Shown: positions 25,371 to 34,224 of the stretch, one piece after another
How the letters are laid out: each line of letters opens with the position of its first letter
Numbering within the stretch: the stretch's first letter is position 1
NCBI GenBank assembly: GCA_934169925.1
Contig: CAKPOO010000003.1
Span: forward strand, 62,001-126,000
DNA: 64,000 nt
Direction: 5' to 3'
From: an uncultured Clostridia bacterium
GTDB lineage: Bacteria; Bacillota; Clostridia; TANB77; CAG-465
The notes under the pieces: generated by a model
Seen by the model: only the letters and a program-made list of their open reading frames with translations
Told to the model about the DNA's origin: nothing
The model's database searches: none
Made by a program: the position numbers and the translations under genes

Positions 25371-25841
25371 ATGAAAAAAGGTATTACAATGCTTTCTTTA
25401 GTAATTTATGTTGTTTTATTTTTTGCATTTTCTGCAATTGCAATTTCTGTTTCTACGAATATGAATTTTAGGACATTATCAGAAAAAGGAATTATTTATT
25501 GCAATGAAGAGTTACAAAAATTACAATATAATTTACTAAATAGTGCTAAAAACAGTACATCTTGTGATATTATACAAAATACTTTTGTTTTTAGTAATGG
25601 TGATGAATATGTTTTTGATAGCAGTAATAAAAAAATATATAAAAATGGAGGAACTCTTATTGATTCAATATCTAGTTGTTCTTCTATATCTGTATCAGAA
25701 CTTAAGTCTACACCTGAAAATTTTGTATCAAATATAGACAAAGATGCAGAATATGTATGTTTAAATGTTGAATTTTCAAAATATAATCAAATTTTAAATA
25801 CAGATTTATTTTTCAAGATAGGAGATGATACAGTTGAATAA
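25371..25841 (+). CDS. Minor type IV pilin (PilW-like position)
   Basis: This 156-residue prepilin has the leader MKKG followed by ITMLSLVIYVVLFFAFSAIAI. The head contains Cys residues that could form a disulfide. It starts 3 bases after the preceding fusion gene, with a ribosome site (AAGGTAAGG) inside that gene. It belongs to the minor-pilin group that primes pilus assembly. I cannot assign the exact minor-pilin class. Confidence 0.75.
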   Translation: MKKGITMLSLVIYVVLFFAFSAIAISVSTNMNFRTLSEKGIIYCNEELQKLQYNLLNSAKNSTSCDIIQNTFVFSNGDEYVFDSSNKKIYKNGGTLIDSISSCSSISVSELKSTPENFVSNIDKDAEYVCLNVEFSKYNQILNTDLFFKIGDDTVE

Positions 25842-26055
25842 ATTAAAAAATATTTCAAAATTAAAAGGCTCTGGAATTTTGGTAGTAATTTTATCAGCTA
25901 TTGCTTTTTCGATTTATTCAATGAGTGTTTTTTCAGAATCTAAACATTTTAGTTTGATATTTAGTAAGTATGAAAAAAGTATATCAAATTATTATGAAAA
26001 AAATGTAAATGATGTAGATGGATTTTATGATTATATTTTAAAGTTAAATAAATAA
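25834..26055 (+). CDS. Short minor pilin-like protein (PilX/GspK-like N-terminus)
   Basis: This 73-residue protein has the segment KGSGILVVILSAIAFSIYS, like the Gly-Ser-hydrophobic start of PilX/GspK tip pilins, but an unusually short head (about 45 residues). TTG 25834 is chosen because AGGAG ends 9 bases before it; the in-frame ATG at 25825 touches that site directly. The start overlaps the end of the previous gene by 8 bases. It may be a truncated or minimal tip subunit. Confidence 0.6.
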   Translation: MNKLKNISKLKGSGILVVILSAIAFSIYSMSVFSESKHFSLIFSKYEKSISNYYEKNVNDVDGFYDYILKLNK

Positions 26056-26076
26056 TAGATGGGAGTGTATGTTAAA

Positions 26077-27714
26077 ATGTTTGAAAATGTTAGAGAAAAA
26101 AAGAGTCCAATAGGACTAGAGTTTATTAAACAAGGATTACTTACAGAATCTCAAGTTGATAGAGTTCTTGAATATCAAAGAGAACACAAAGAATTAAAAT
26201 TTGCTGAAATTGTTGATGTTCTTGATATGTGTAATAAACAAAAATTACTTGAAATTTTATCAGAAAAAATTAAAGTAACTATGGAACCACTAGAAGGAGA
26301 TTTAGATATAAATCCTGTAGAATATTTACCAAGAGATATAATTATAAACTATAGAGTTATACCTTTTGATTTAGTTGGAAAAACTTTAAAAGTTGCTTTT
26401 TCTGATCCACTTGATGCAAACCGTGTAAGAGAAGTAGAACTTTTACTTATGAACCAAGGTTACGATATGGAGATTTATGTTACATTATATACATCTATAA
26501 TGAAACAAATTTCAAATTTAAAAAATGTTGGTACAAAATATGTTAATAAAGAAGAAAAAGATGTAACTAAATTAATTGATAATATTATTTTAACAGGTAT
26601 TGAAAAAAGAGCAAGTGATATTCACTTTGAACCAATGCAAAATAAAATAAGAGTAAGATTTAGAATAGATGGTCAACTTGTAAATATAACTGAACTTCCA
26701 AAAGAAAGACAAGAACTTATCGCAGGAAGAATTAAGTCTATTTCTAATATGTATCAAGAAATTCAAAATGACCAAGATGGTAGTATTGATACTTTTGATA
26801 ACTATAGTATCCGTGTATCTAGCCAAAAAAATGTTAACGGAGAAAAGTTTGTTCTAAGACTTTTAAAGAAAAATACAGATGCAAAAGATTTATTTGAACT
26901 TGGATTTTTCAATGATAAAGAAACTATTGAAAAAGCATTTAACAAGAAAAATAGTATAATTCTTGTCTGTGCTCCTACTGGTGAAGGTAAAACTACAACT
27001 TTATATAGTGTTCTTGAATATTTAAATAGACCAGAAATAAACTTAATTTCAATTGAAAACCCAGTTGAAAGAAGAATACCTGGTGTAAACCAAGTTGAAA
27101 TTGGTGCAAATATAACATTTGCATCTGCATTAAGAACAGTTTTAAGACAAGATCCAGATATAATTCTTGTTGGTGAAATACGTGATGAAGAAACTGCAAA
27201 AATAGCAATTGAAGCTGGTCAAACAGGTCACTTAGTTTTATCTACAATACATACAATTGATGCTGTTGAAGCTATAACAAGACTTAGAAAAATGGGAATT
27301 TCTGATTATGATGTATCAGCAACACTAGTAACATCTATATCAGAAAGACTAGTAAGACGTTTATGTCCAAAATGTAAAAGACCTCATACTTTTACAGAAG
27401 ATGAATTAAAATATATTCAAAGAGCAGAAAAAATTTCTGGAGTTAATTTTGATTTAGAAAACGCACAACTTTTCGAACCAGTTGGTTGTGAATATTGTGA
27501 TAATATTGGTTATTATGAAAGAATAGGTATATTTGAATTGTTATCTTTAGATGAGTATTTAAAAGATATGATTTCAAGTGGAAGATCAACTATTGATATT
27601 CGTAAATATGCAAAGGAAAATACAGGATATGAACCATTAGTTGTTGACGGTATAAGAAAAGTATTAGAAGGAATTACTACAATAGATGAATTAAAAACAA
27701 AAATAACTCTATAA
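26077..27714 (+). CDS. pilB: Type IV pilus extension ATPase PilB
   Basis: This 545-residue GspE/PilB-type ATPase powers pilus polymerisation. It has an N-terminal MshEN-like domain (about 1-140), the Walker A loop APTGEGKTTT (about 298-307), an Asp box and the Walker B segment ILVGEIRDEETA (about 361), and the tetracysteine zinc motif CPKC...CEYC (about 429-474) that marks extension ATPases. The Walker A has Glu where Ser is usual (TGEGKT), which is common in some Clostridia. ATG 26077 is preferred because GGGAG lies 11 bases upstream; an upstream in-frame ATG is at 26059. It is followed by pilT and pilC. Confidence 0.93.
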   Translation: MFENVREKKSPIGLEFIKQGLLTESQVDRVLEYQREHKELKFAEIVDVLDMCNKQKLLEILSEKIKVTMEPLEGDLDINPVEYLPRDIIINYRVIPFDLVGKTLKVAFSDPLDANRVREVELLLMNQGYDMEIYVTLYTSIMKQISNLKNVGTKYVNKEEKDVTKLIDNIILTGIEKRASDIHFEPMQNKIRVRFRIDGQLVNITELPKERQELIAGRIKSISNMYQEIQNDQDGSIDTFDNYSIRVSSQKNVNGEKFVLRLLKKNTDAKDLFELGFFNDKETIEKAFNKKNSIILVCAPTGEGKTTTLYSVLEYLNRPEINLISIENPVERRIPGVNQVEIGANITFASALRTVLRQDPDIILVGEIRDEETAKIAIEAGQTGHLVLSTIHTIDAVEAITRLRKMGISDYDVSATLVTSISERLVRRLCPKCKRPHTFTEDELKYIQRAEKISGVNFDLENAQLFEPVGCEYCDNIGYYERIGIFELLSLDEYLKDMISSGRSTIDIRKYAKENTGYEPLVVDGIRKVLEGITTIDELKTKITL

Positions 27715-27727
27715 TTTAGGAGGAAAA

Positions 27728-28825
27728 ATGGAAGCATTAGATTCAATTTTGCAAAAAGCACTATCTTTAGGTGCTACAGATATTCATATTATTGTTGGTC
27801 AATTACCAATTTATAGAATAAGACGTGAACTTGTTTATGATCAATCAAAATTACCAATGTCAAAATCTACTATTTTAAAAATAATGGAGTACTTTTATGA
27901 AAATTATCCAACTTTAAAAGATGATTTTGAAGAAGATAAACAAGTTGACTTTACTTATTCATACATGGAAAATAGATTTAGAATTAATATATCTTTATCA
28001 AAAAGTAATCCTACTTTTTCTATTAGGGTTATACCTAATGGAAGTATAAAAGTTAGAGATTTAGGATTAATTGATATAATAAATAAGATGAGAACTATTC
28101 AAAGTGGTTTAATCTTAGTTACAGGTAAAATTAATTCTGGAAAAACTACAACTATGAATGCATTCATACAAGAAGTAAATAAATCTGATAAGAAAAAAAT
28201 TGTTACACTAGAAGATCCAATAGAATATGAACACATATCTCAGGAATCTGTTGTTATTCAAAAAGAAATAGGAAAAGAACTTGATGTAAAAGATTATAAA
28301 TCAGGTCTTATAAACCTACTTAGAGAAGATGCTGATATTGCCGTAATTGGAGAAATAAGAGATAGAGAAACAATGGACGTTGCTTTAGATCTTGCAGAAT
28401 CAGGGGGACTTGTTGTAGGTACACTTCATACTCGTTCTTGTGGTGAAACATTAGAAAGAATTCTTTCTTTATATGATGGTAGTGAAAAAGCTGCTATAAA
28501 AAATACTTTGTCATCTGTTTTAAAAATGGTAATTTCTCAAAAATTAATCATAAGTAAACAAAATGAATTACTTATGGTACCAGAAATAATGATGGTAAAC
28601 ACTGTATTAGCAGCTATAATACGACAAGAAAAGTTTAATATTGGTGATATAGAAGATTCTATACATTCACAAAATGATATAGGATGTGTTAGTTTTGAAC
28701 AATCTTTTACAGATCTTTATATAAGAAATTTAGTTGATTTAAAGACTATAAAAGAAAATGTTGATCCAGAAAGATTTAAAATTATTAAAAATCTAATAAT
28801 AAGTTCTGGTGTATCACTTGAGTAA
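27728..28825 (+). CDS. pilT: Type IV pilus retraction ATPase PilT
   Basis: This 365-residue ATPase of the PilT family has no N-terminal MshEN domain and no tetracysteine motif. It opens with LQKALSLGATDIHIIVG, the typical PAS-like start, then has Walker A GKINSGKTTT (about 131-140) and the Walker B-region IAVIGEIRDRETM (about 203). The P-loop reads GKINSGKT rather than GPTGSGKS, which is unusual. It would drive pilus retraction or DNA uptake. AGGAGG precedes the ATG, 13 bases after pilB. Confidence 0.9.
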   Translation: MEALDSILQKALSLGATDIHIIVGQLPIYRIRRELVYDQSKLPMSKSTILKIMEYFYENYPTLKDDFEEDKQVDFTYSYMENRFRINISLSKSNPTFSIRVIPNGSIKVRDLGLIDIINKMRTIQSGLILVTGKINSGKTTTMNAFIQEVNKSDKKKIVTLEDPIEYEHISQESVVIQKEIGKELDVKDYKSGLINLLREDADIAVIGEIRDRETMDVALDLAESGGLVVGTLHTRSCGETLERILSLYDGSEKAAIKNTLSSVLKMVISQKLIISKQNELLMVPEIMMVNTVLAAIIRQEKFNIGDIEDSIHSQNDIGCVSFEQSFTDLYIRNLVDLKTIKENVDPERFKIIKNLIISSGVSLE

Positions 28826-28871
28826 TTTTTTTATTTATAATATAATGAATTTATGTGGAAGGAGATAAAAG

Positions 28872-30227
28872 ATGCCAAGTTATAAATATAGAGTAATATA
28901 TGAAGATGGAAAAATTGGTAGAGGCAGAATACTTGCTAAAAGTAAGGCTCATGCTATTGAAAGTTTAAAAAATGATAATGTTCAACCTGTATCTATTCAA
29001 AGACAGAATGATCCACATAAGAGATTTAAAAAAATTGATTATAAAAGATTAGTAAGATCTCAAATTATGAAAAATCAGAATTCGAGAGAAAAACATACTC
29101 AAAAGGAAAAGATTGATTGGAAAAACTTAACTTTAAGAGACTTAAAAAAATTAGAATTTCATCCTTTTAGACATGTTACTAGTAAAGATATAATTTCTTT
29201 TGTTAATAACTTTTATATATTAAAAAAGGCAAAATTTAATAATGTTCAAGCTTTAGAAGCTTTATATAATGGTGTAACAAATCCTGCTTTCAAATCTATA
29301 GTTGAAGATTTATTAATAGGAGTTCAAGATGGTGAAAAAATATATAAGATAATGATGAGTTATCCTAAAGTTTTCCCACCAATATTTGTTAATTTCATAA
29401 AAGTTGGTGAAGAGTCTGGTACACTTGATAGTGCACTTATATATGCAAGAGATTATGTAGAAAGTTCTATGGCTTTAAAAAAGAAAATAAGAGCGTCTGT
29501 TATTCCAAGAGTTTTACAATTCTTTGGTATAATTATCATGATGTGCGTAGCTGTTGTTATTGGTGTACCGATGTTACAAGATGTTTATGACATGTTTGAT
29601 TCATCTGCTGAAATACCAGCTGCTACAATGGGACTTTTAAATGCAGTTAACTGGTTAATTGCAAATTGGTATTGGGTAGTACTAGGAATTGGTGTTGTAG
29701 TATTTGGTTTCTTAGCTATTATAAGTACGACAAGAGGCAGATATAATTGGGATAAGTTCTTATTTAGGTGTCCAGTGCTTGGAAATGTTATAAGGAATAT
29801 AACAATTGAGAAGTTTTTTCTTGCAATGCTTCTTAACTTAAAAAATGGTTTAAGATTACAAGAAAGTTTAGAGATATCAAAAACTGTTACAAACAATCTA
29901 TTTTTCTTATCAACAGTAGAAATTGCAAAAGCAAATGCTATAACAGGTGAATCTTGGATTACACCTTTTGTGGATAATAAAATATTTACACCTATGATGT
30001 CACAAATGGTATCAGTAGGTATGAAAACAGATATTGTTGAAATGATAGAGAAAGTAAATGTATATATAAGACAAGAAATTGATGAATCAGTTGCAAAATT
30101 TGTTAAAGTTTTACCTGATATTACATATCTTTTTGTTGGTATAGCATTGATTGCCTTTGTTATAACAATTGTTGTTCCAATAATTGGAGTATACATGGGA
30201 AGTTTCATAACAATCGATAGTTATTAA
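28872..30227 (+). CDS. pilC: Type IV pilus platform protein PilC
   Basis: This 451-residue inner-membrane platform protein of the GspF/PilC family has an N-terminal region PSYKYRVIYEDGKIGRG, two repeated four-helix GspF cytoplasmic domains and three membrane helices near residues 213-240, 260-283 and 422-444. The GspF hallmark KVGEESGTLDSAL lies near 178-190 and the second-domain counterpart VSVGMKTDIVEMIEKV near 381-396. In the second copy the usual Glu is replaced. It couples PilB/PilT motion to the pilin polymer. AAGGAG precedes the ATG. It ends the pilus operon and is followed by a terminator. Confidence 0.92.
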   Translation: MPSYKYRVIYEDGKIGRGRILAKSKAHAIESLKNDNVQPVSIQRQNDPHKRFKKIDYKRLVRSQIMKNQNSREKHTQKEKIDWKNLTLRDLKKLEFHPFRHVTSKDIISFVNNFYILKKAKFNNVQALEALYNGVTNPAFKSIVEDLLIGVQDGEKIYKIMMSYPKVFPPIFVNFIKVGEESGTLDSALIYARDYVESSMALKKKIRASVIPRVLQFFGIIIMMCVAVVIGVPMLQDVYDMFDSSAEIPAATMGLLNAVNWLIANWYWVVLGIGVVVFGFLAIISTTRGRYNWDKFLFRCPVLGNVIRNITIEKFFLAMLLNLKNGLRLQESLEISKTVTNNLFFLSTVEIAKANAITGESWITPFVDNKIFTPMMSQMVSVGMKTDIVEMIEKVNVYIRQEIDESVAKFVKVLPDITYLFVGIALIAFVITIVVPIIGVYMGSFITIDSY

Positions 30228-30232
30228 TATAT

Positions 30233-30272
30233 AAGCACATTTGTAATTTAAAGTTACAAGTGTGTTTTTTTG
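30233..30272 (+). terminator. Terminator of the pilus operon
   Basis: A 14-bp stem (30233-30246 with 30254-30267, two G-U pairs) is followed by a T-run. Confidence 0.85.
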
Positions 30273-30330
30273 TAATGTATAGTATTTAAATATTTTTAGT
30301 AAAAAATATACATTTTTAAAATAAATTTTA

Positions 30331-30359
30331 TTGACATCTAATTAAAAAACGAGTATAAT
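30331..30359 (+). promoter_or_regulatory. Consensus promoter for tRNA-Lys
   Basis: TTGACA (30331-30336), a 17-base spacer and TATAAT (30354-30359) are both perfect, 13 bases before the tRNA. Confidence 0.9.
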
Positions 30360-30372
30360 TATACTTGTTAGA

Positions 30373-30448
30373 GTACCATTAGCTCAGTTGGTAGAGCAGT
30401 TGCCTCTTAAGCAATTTGTCCAGGGTTCGAGCCCCTGATGGTGCACCA
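30373..30448 (+). tRNA. tRNA-Lys (anticodon CTT)
   Basis: This 76-base cloverleaf has acceptor stem GTACCAT (30373-30379) pairing with ATGGTGC, D-arm AGCTCAGTTGGTAGAGC, anticodon stem TTGC/GCAA with loop CTCTTAA giving anticodon CTT, T-arm CAGGG/CCCTG with TTCGAGC, and encoded CCA at the end. It reads AAG. Confidence 0.95.
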
Positions 30449-30453
30449 AATTT

Positions 30454-30482
30454 GAGGAAGTTTTTAAGCTTTCTCTTTTTTT
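30454..30482 (+). terminator. Weak terminator after tRNA-Lys
   Basis: GAGGAAG (30454-30460) pairs with CTTTCTC (30469-30475 region, one G-U pair), followed by T8. A stronger one follows at 30491. Confidence 0.6.
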
Positions 30483-30490
30483 ATATACTT

Positions 30491-30522
30491 AATCTATTTA
30501 CTATTGTAAATAGATTTTTTTT
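30491..30522 (+). terminator. Second terminator after tRNA-Lys
   Basis: AATCTATTTA (30491-30500) pairs perfectly with TAAATAGATT (30507-30516), followed by T residues. Confidence 0.85.
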
Positions 30523-30532
30523 GTGATATTAT
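30504..30532 (+). promoter_or_regulatory. Possible promoter for pgi
   Basis: TTGTAA (30504-30509), a 17-base spacer and TATTAT (30527-30532, preceded by TGA) lie 24 bases before the ATG. The -35 overlaps the preceding terminator. Confidence 0.45.
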
Positions 30533-30556
30533 TTTTATGAATTTGGAGGGGATTAT

Positions 30557-31858
30557 ATGCAAGGTATAACTGTAGATTTTCAAGGTGTAAAAAGATTTGT
30601 AAATGATTATGAATTAGAGGGTGTAAAGTCAAAAGTTTTAGACTCAAATAGAAAGCTTGAAAACAAATCTGGTCTTGGTAATGAAATGCTTGGTTGGATG
30701 AATTTACCAATAGATAGAAATGATGAAGAAATCACAAGAATAAAGGAAGTTGCAAAAAAAATACAAAAGCAGTCTGAAGTTTTTGTTGTTATTGGAATAG
30801 GTGGATCATACCTTGGTGCACAAGCTATGATTGATTTATTTACTAATTCATTTAATAATTTAGTAGCAGAATCAGTTAGAAAATCTCCACAAATAATATT
30901 TGCTGGAAATACATTAAGTGCAAAATATTTAAGAAACTTAGTTGAATATTTAGAAGATAAAGATTTTTCTATTAATGTTATTTCTAAATCTGGTAAGACA
31001 TTAGAACCTGCTGTTACATTTAGAACATTAAGAGTAATGCTAGAACAAAAATATGGAATTACTGGTGCAAGTGAAAGAATATATGTAACAACAGATGAAA
31101 ACAAGGGAATATTACACGATATTGCTGTAAAACATGAATATGAAAGATTTATTGTTCCAGATGATGTTGGAGGTAGATATTCTGTACTGACTGCAGTTGG
31201 ACTTTTACCAATGGCTGTTGCAAATATTGATATTGAAGATATTTTAGATGGAGCTCAATTTGCATCTCATGTTTACTCTGATATTGATTTTGATAATAAT
31301 GACTGTATGAAGTATGCAGCATATAGATATGCACTATACTCAAAAGGTAAAGAAATAGAAATAATGGCAAGCTATGAACCAAGTTTTAAATACTTTATTG
31401 AATGGTATAAACAATTATTTGGTGAAAGTGAAGGAAAAGATTTTAAAGGACTTTTCCCAGCAGGAACTATATATACAACTGATTTGCATTCTATGGGTCA
31501 ACTTGTACAACAAGGAAAAAGAAATATTTTTGAAACTATATTAAATGTAAAACTTGATAGAAGTTTTATAACCTTACCAGAGGTAGAAGATGATGAAGAT
31601 GGATTAAATTATTTAGCAGGAAAAGATATTGATTATATAAATAAACAAGCTTTTTTAGGTACTCTAAAAGCTCATGTTGATGGTCAAGTTCCAAACATTG
31701 TAATTAATATAGACGATATAAATGAATATTCTGTAGGTCAACTTATATATTTCTTTGAAAAAGCATGTGCTTTAAGTGCTTATACATTAGGTGTAAATCC
31801 TTTTAATCAACCTGGAGTAGAAGCATATAAGAAAAATATGATGGAACTTTTAAAATAG
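30557..31858 (+). CDS. pgi: Glucose-6-phosphate isomerase
   Basis: This 433-residue enzyme interconverts glucose-6-phosphate and fructose-6-phosphate. Family motifs are the sugar-phosphate loop VIGIGGSYLGAQAM (about 75-88), the second SIS loop NVISKSGKTLEPAV (about 138-151), PDDVGGRYSVLTAVGL (about 202-217) and the active-site region KQLFGESEGKDFKGLFPA (about 286-303). The shorter length (about 430-450 residues) is typical of Bacillota. A GGAGGGG site precedes the ATG. It is followed 8 bases later by the TraX-family gene. Confidence 0.94.
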   Translation: MQGITVDFQGVKRFVNDYELEGVKSKVLDSNRKLENKSGLGNEMLGWMNLPIDRNDEEITRIKEVAKKIQKQSEVFVVIGIGGSYLGAQAMIDLFTNSFNNLVAESVRKSPQIIFAGNTLSAKYLRNLVEYLEDKDFSINVISKSGKTLEPAVTFRTLRVMLEQKYGITGASERIYVTTDENKGILHDIAVKHEYERFIVPDDVGGRYSVLTAVGLLPMAVANIDIEDILDGAQFASHVYSDIDFDNNDCMKYAAYRYALYSKGKEIEIMASYEPSFKYFIEWYKQLFGESEGKDFKGLFPAGTIYTTDLHSMGQLVQQGKRNIFETILNVKLDRSFITLPEVEDDEDGLNYLAGKDIDYINKQAFLGTLKAHVDGQVPNIVINIDDINEYSVGQLIYFFEKACALSAYTLGVNPFNQPGVEAYKKNMMELLK

Positions 31859-31866
31859 GAGTAATA

Positions 31867-32670
31867 ATGAAAAAATTAAGTAACTTTGATTTAAAAGTAT
31901 TTGCAATTATTTTTATGATTATAGATCATATTGGATACTTTTTTAGTTTTGCTTTAAGTAGTGATGTATATATAACTTTTAGAATAATTGGAAGATTGGC
32001 TATGCCAATCTTTGCTTATTTAGTAGCAGAGGGAATCTATTATACAAAAGATATAAAAAAGTATATAGCAAGACTTGGAATTTTTGCTATAGTAACTCAA
32101 GCATTACTTATTTTAATAGATTATATACAAGTAAAAATTGGAAATATAAAACTTGCAAATATATCAAGTAGTGCAAATATATTATTTTCCTTTATGTTTG
32201 CTGCTATAGTCATTATGCTTATTTGTAAGTTTATAGAAAAAGCAAAAATAACATTTTTTGTAAAAAATAAAAATTTAAAGTTAAAAGATATATTAAGAAA
32301 TGTAGTAGTTATGTTTTTTGAATTTTTAGCTGTTATATTTATTTTTGTATTATTTAAAATTTTAAAATTTGATTATGGAATAAATGCTTTTTTACTTGTT
32401 GTTTTAATATCAATTATAAATAAAATATATAAAATAAGAAATATAGAAAGAATAGGAAATGTAAGTTATTATATACTTGTATTTTTAAGTTTGTTTTTAC
32501 TTTGTTTTCCTCTTAAAAATTATTCATATATAAGACTATTTTCTATTGTATTTATTTTATTTTATAGCGGAAAAAAAGGAAAATATAGCAAATATTTATT
32601 TTATATTGCATATTTGTTACAATATGTAATCATTTCAATTAGTTCTATAATTGTATTCATGCATTTTTAA
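31867..32670 (+). CDS. TraX-family membrane protein
   Basis: This 267-residue protein has about eight membrane helices. The N-terminal segment FDLKVFAIIFMIIDHIGYFF and the next helix with FRIIGRLAMPIFAYLVAEGI are the TraX family signature. In F plasmids TraX acetylates the N-terminus of the conjugative pilin. Chromosomal family members are common in Bacillota and have no proven role, so pilin modification here is only a suggestion. An AGGAG site lies just before the ATG, and it is probably co-transcribed with pgi. The distance to the VirB2-like pilins at 34225 is about 1.5 kb. Confidence 0.8.
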   Translation: MKKLSNFDLKVFAIIFMIIDHIGYFFSFALSSDVYITFRIIGRLAMPIFAYLVAEGIYYTKDIKKYIARLGIFAIVTQALLILIDYIQVKIGNIKLANISSSANILFSFMFAAIVIMLICKFIEKAKITFFVKNKNLKLKDILRNVVVMFFEFLAVIFIFVLFKILKFDYGINAFLLVVLISIINKIYKIRNIERIGNVSYYILVFLSLFLLCFPLKNYSYIRLFSIVFILFYSGKKGKYSKYLFYIAYLLQYVIISISSIIVFMHF

Positions 32671-32690
32671 TATATTGTTTACATAAACAC

Positions 32691-32719
32691 TTTACAAGAA
32701 AAAATTATTGTGGTATAAT
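32691..32719 (+). promoter_or_regulatory. Promoter for the SSB-like gene
   Basis: TTTACA (32691-32696), a 17-base spacer and TATAAT (32714-32719, preceded by TGG) lie about 75 bases before the ATG at 32795. Confidence 0.7.
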
Positions 32720-32794
32720 TCGAATATCACAGTAATTTTTTTTTACAAAAAACATAAGATTAATTATATAATGTCCAAAGGAGGAAATTTTATA

Positions 32795-33469
32795 ATGGAA
32801 AATTATAATGAAAACAATTTAATAAAAATTGCAGGTAAAGTGGTAGAAGAACCTGTATTTAGTCATGAATTATATGAGGAAAAGTTTTATATACTTTATA
32901 TTGAAACAAGAAGACTTAGTCAATATTCAGACAAATTACCAGTAATAATATCAGAAAGATTATATGATATATCAAATATAAAAAAGGATGATATTTTTTA
33001 TATTGAAGGTCAATTTAGATCATATAACAAATTAAATGAAGGAAAAAGTAAATTAATTTTATCTATATTTGCAAGAGAATTTGTAAAAAAAGATGATGAA
33101 GAAATTTTAACTTTAAATGATGCTAATTTTGTAGGGTTTATATGCAAGCAACCTATATATAGAAAAACTCCACTTGGAAGAGAAATTGCAGATGTTTTAG
33201 TTGCAGTTAATCGTTCATATAAAAAATCAGATTATATACCATGTATATTATGGGGAAGAAATGCTAAATTTTGTGAAACATTACCTGTTGGTTCAAAAGT
33301 AAAAATTAGTGGAAGAATCCAATCAAGAAAATATGAAAAGAAAAATCAAGATGGTACTGTTATACCAAAAGTTGCATATGAAATATCTGTTTCAAAATTT
33401 TCTATTGCAAAAGATGAAAATGTAGAAGATGTTAAAGTTGATGATAATAATAATGATAATGTAAAATAG
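32795..33469 (+). CDS. Single-stranded DNA-binding-like protein with two OB folds
   Basis: This 224-residue protein appears to contain two OB-fold halves. The first starts LIKIAGKVVEEPVFSHEL (about 8-105). The second (about 112-205) starts NDANFVGFICKQPIYRKTPLGREIADVLVAVNR and resembles SSB/PriB, including the Trp in CILWGRNA. The Asp/Asn-rich tail ending NNNDNVK is acidic but lacks the DDDIPF protein-interaction tip of the essential SSB. The start is ATG 32795 behind AAGGAGG; an in-frame ATG at 32708 lies inside the promoter. A second, non-replicative SSB-like role is likely. A terminator follows. Confidence 0.7.
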   Translation: MENYNENNLIKIAGKVVEEPVFSHELYEEKFYILYIETRRLSQYSDKLPVIISERLYDISNIKKDDIFYIEGQFRSYNKLNEGKSKLILSIFAREFVKKDDEEILTLNDANFVGFICKQPIYRKTPLGREIADVLVAVNRSYKKSDYIPCILWGRNAKFCETLPVGSKVKISGRIQSRKYEKKNQDGTVIPKVAYEISVSKFSIAKDENVEDVKVDDNNNDNVK

Positions 33470-33476
33470 ATTATAT

Positions 33477-33512
33477 AACTTGTTAAACTTTTTGTTTAGC
33501 AAGTTTTTTTTA
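33477..33512. terminator. Terminator between the SSB-like gene and the M23 gene
   Basis: A 12-bp stem (33477-33488 with 33494-33505, one G-U) is followed by a T-run. The minus-strand gene at 33528 converges on it. Confidence 0.85.
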
Positions 33513-33527
33513 TATAAAATTAATAGT

Positions 33528-34028
33528 TTATCTTTCATTTAAATTTAAGTTTAAAGGATTTATAAATTTATTATCTTTAGAAATACTAAAATGTAAATGT
33601 GGACCTGTAGTATTACCATTTTTCATACCATTTGAAAGGTACACAGGTCCAACTTTTGCAATTACAGTATTAGTAGTTACAAAATCACCTTTTGATATTA
33701 AAAAGTTTTCTGAAACATGACAATACATTGATTTATATCCATTTTCATGGGATAGTATAACAGTATTTCCATATCCGTTTAAAAATCCAACAAATATAAC
33801 TGTACCATTATAAAATGGATAAATATCTGAATTTATAGGAGCACCAAAATCAATTCCATCATGAAAGTTAATAACTCCATATAAATCCCTATAACCAAAC
33901 TCAGATGTGATATATGTAAATTTTGTCGGAAAGTAAAAAAGGTTTTTGGAAGTGGAAGAGGATGTAAATATTGAAAAAATAAATATAATAACAAGAAATG
34001 TTACATTAATGTTAAAAAAATGTTTCAA
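33528..34028 (-). CDS. Secreted M23-family metallopeptidase
   Basis: This 166-residue protein has an N-terminal signal or anchor helix (INVTFLVIIFIFSIFTSSSTS) and a LytM-type M23 domain. Zinc-binding motifs are HDGIDFGAP (His-x3-Asp, about 78-86) and HLHFSI (His-x-His, about 146-151), with an additional MYCHVSE His. M23 enzymes cut peptidoglycan cross-bridges. The family also includes SpoIIQ-like proteins, and some members are inactive, but the key residues are present here. It is transcribed towards the SSB-like gene and is divergent from the secretion cluster. Confidence 0.85.
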   Translation of the reverse strand: MKHFFNINVTFLVIIFIFSIFTSSSTSKNLFYFPTKFTYITSEFGYRDLYGVINFHDGIDFGAPINSDIYPFYNGTVIFVGFLNGYGNTVILSHENGYKSMYCHVSENFLISKGDFVTTNTVIAKVGPVYLSNGMKNGNTTGPHLHFSISKDNKFINPLNLNLNER

Positions 34029-34163
34029 AATATCACCATTTCTATTTTAGCGTGATAATATTTATTTGTAAAGAAAATTTGTATGTCAAATATTGACAAG
34101 ATTACATAATTTAAAAATTAGAATTAATTTAAATTAAATTATATTAAAAATGTGAAAAAATAC

Positions 34164-34191
34164 TTGATTTTTATTTCTCAAATGTTATAAT
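34164..34191 (+). promoter_or_regulatory. Promoter for the type IV secretion-like cluster
   Basis: TTGATT (34164-34169), a 16-base spacer and an extended -10 TGT-TATAAT (34186-34191) lie 33 bases before the first pilin gene. The approximately 195-base gap before it shows nothing else. Confidence 0.7.
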
Positions 34192-34224
34192 TAAACTGTA
34201 GAAGTTAGTTTAAGGAGGAAATTT

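Noticed and set aside
29585..30208. Minus-strand ORF of 207 codons inside pilC
   Set aside because: It is antisense to a well-supported PilC and arises from AT-rich codon bias; no ribosome site or motif is present.
34093..34121. Second promoter starting with TTGACA before pilin 1
   Set aside because: No acceptable -10 element lies at 16-18 bases; the pair at 34164-34191 is better.
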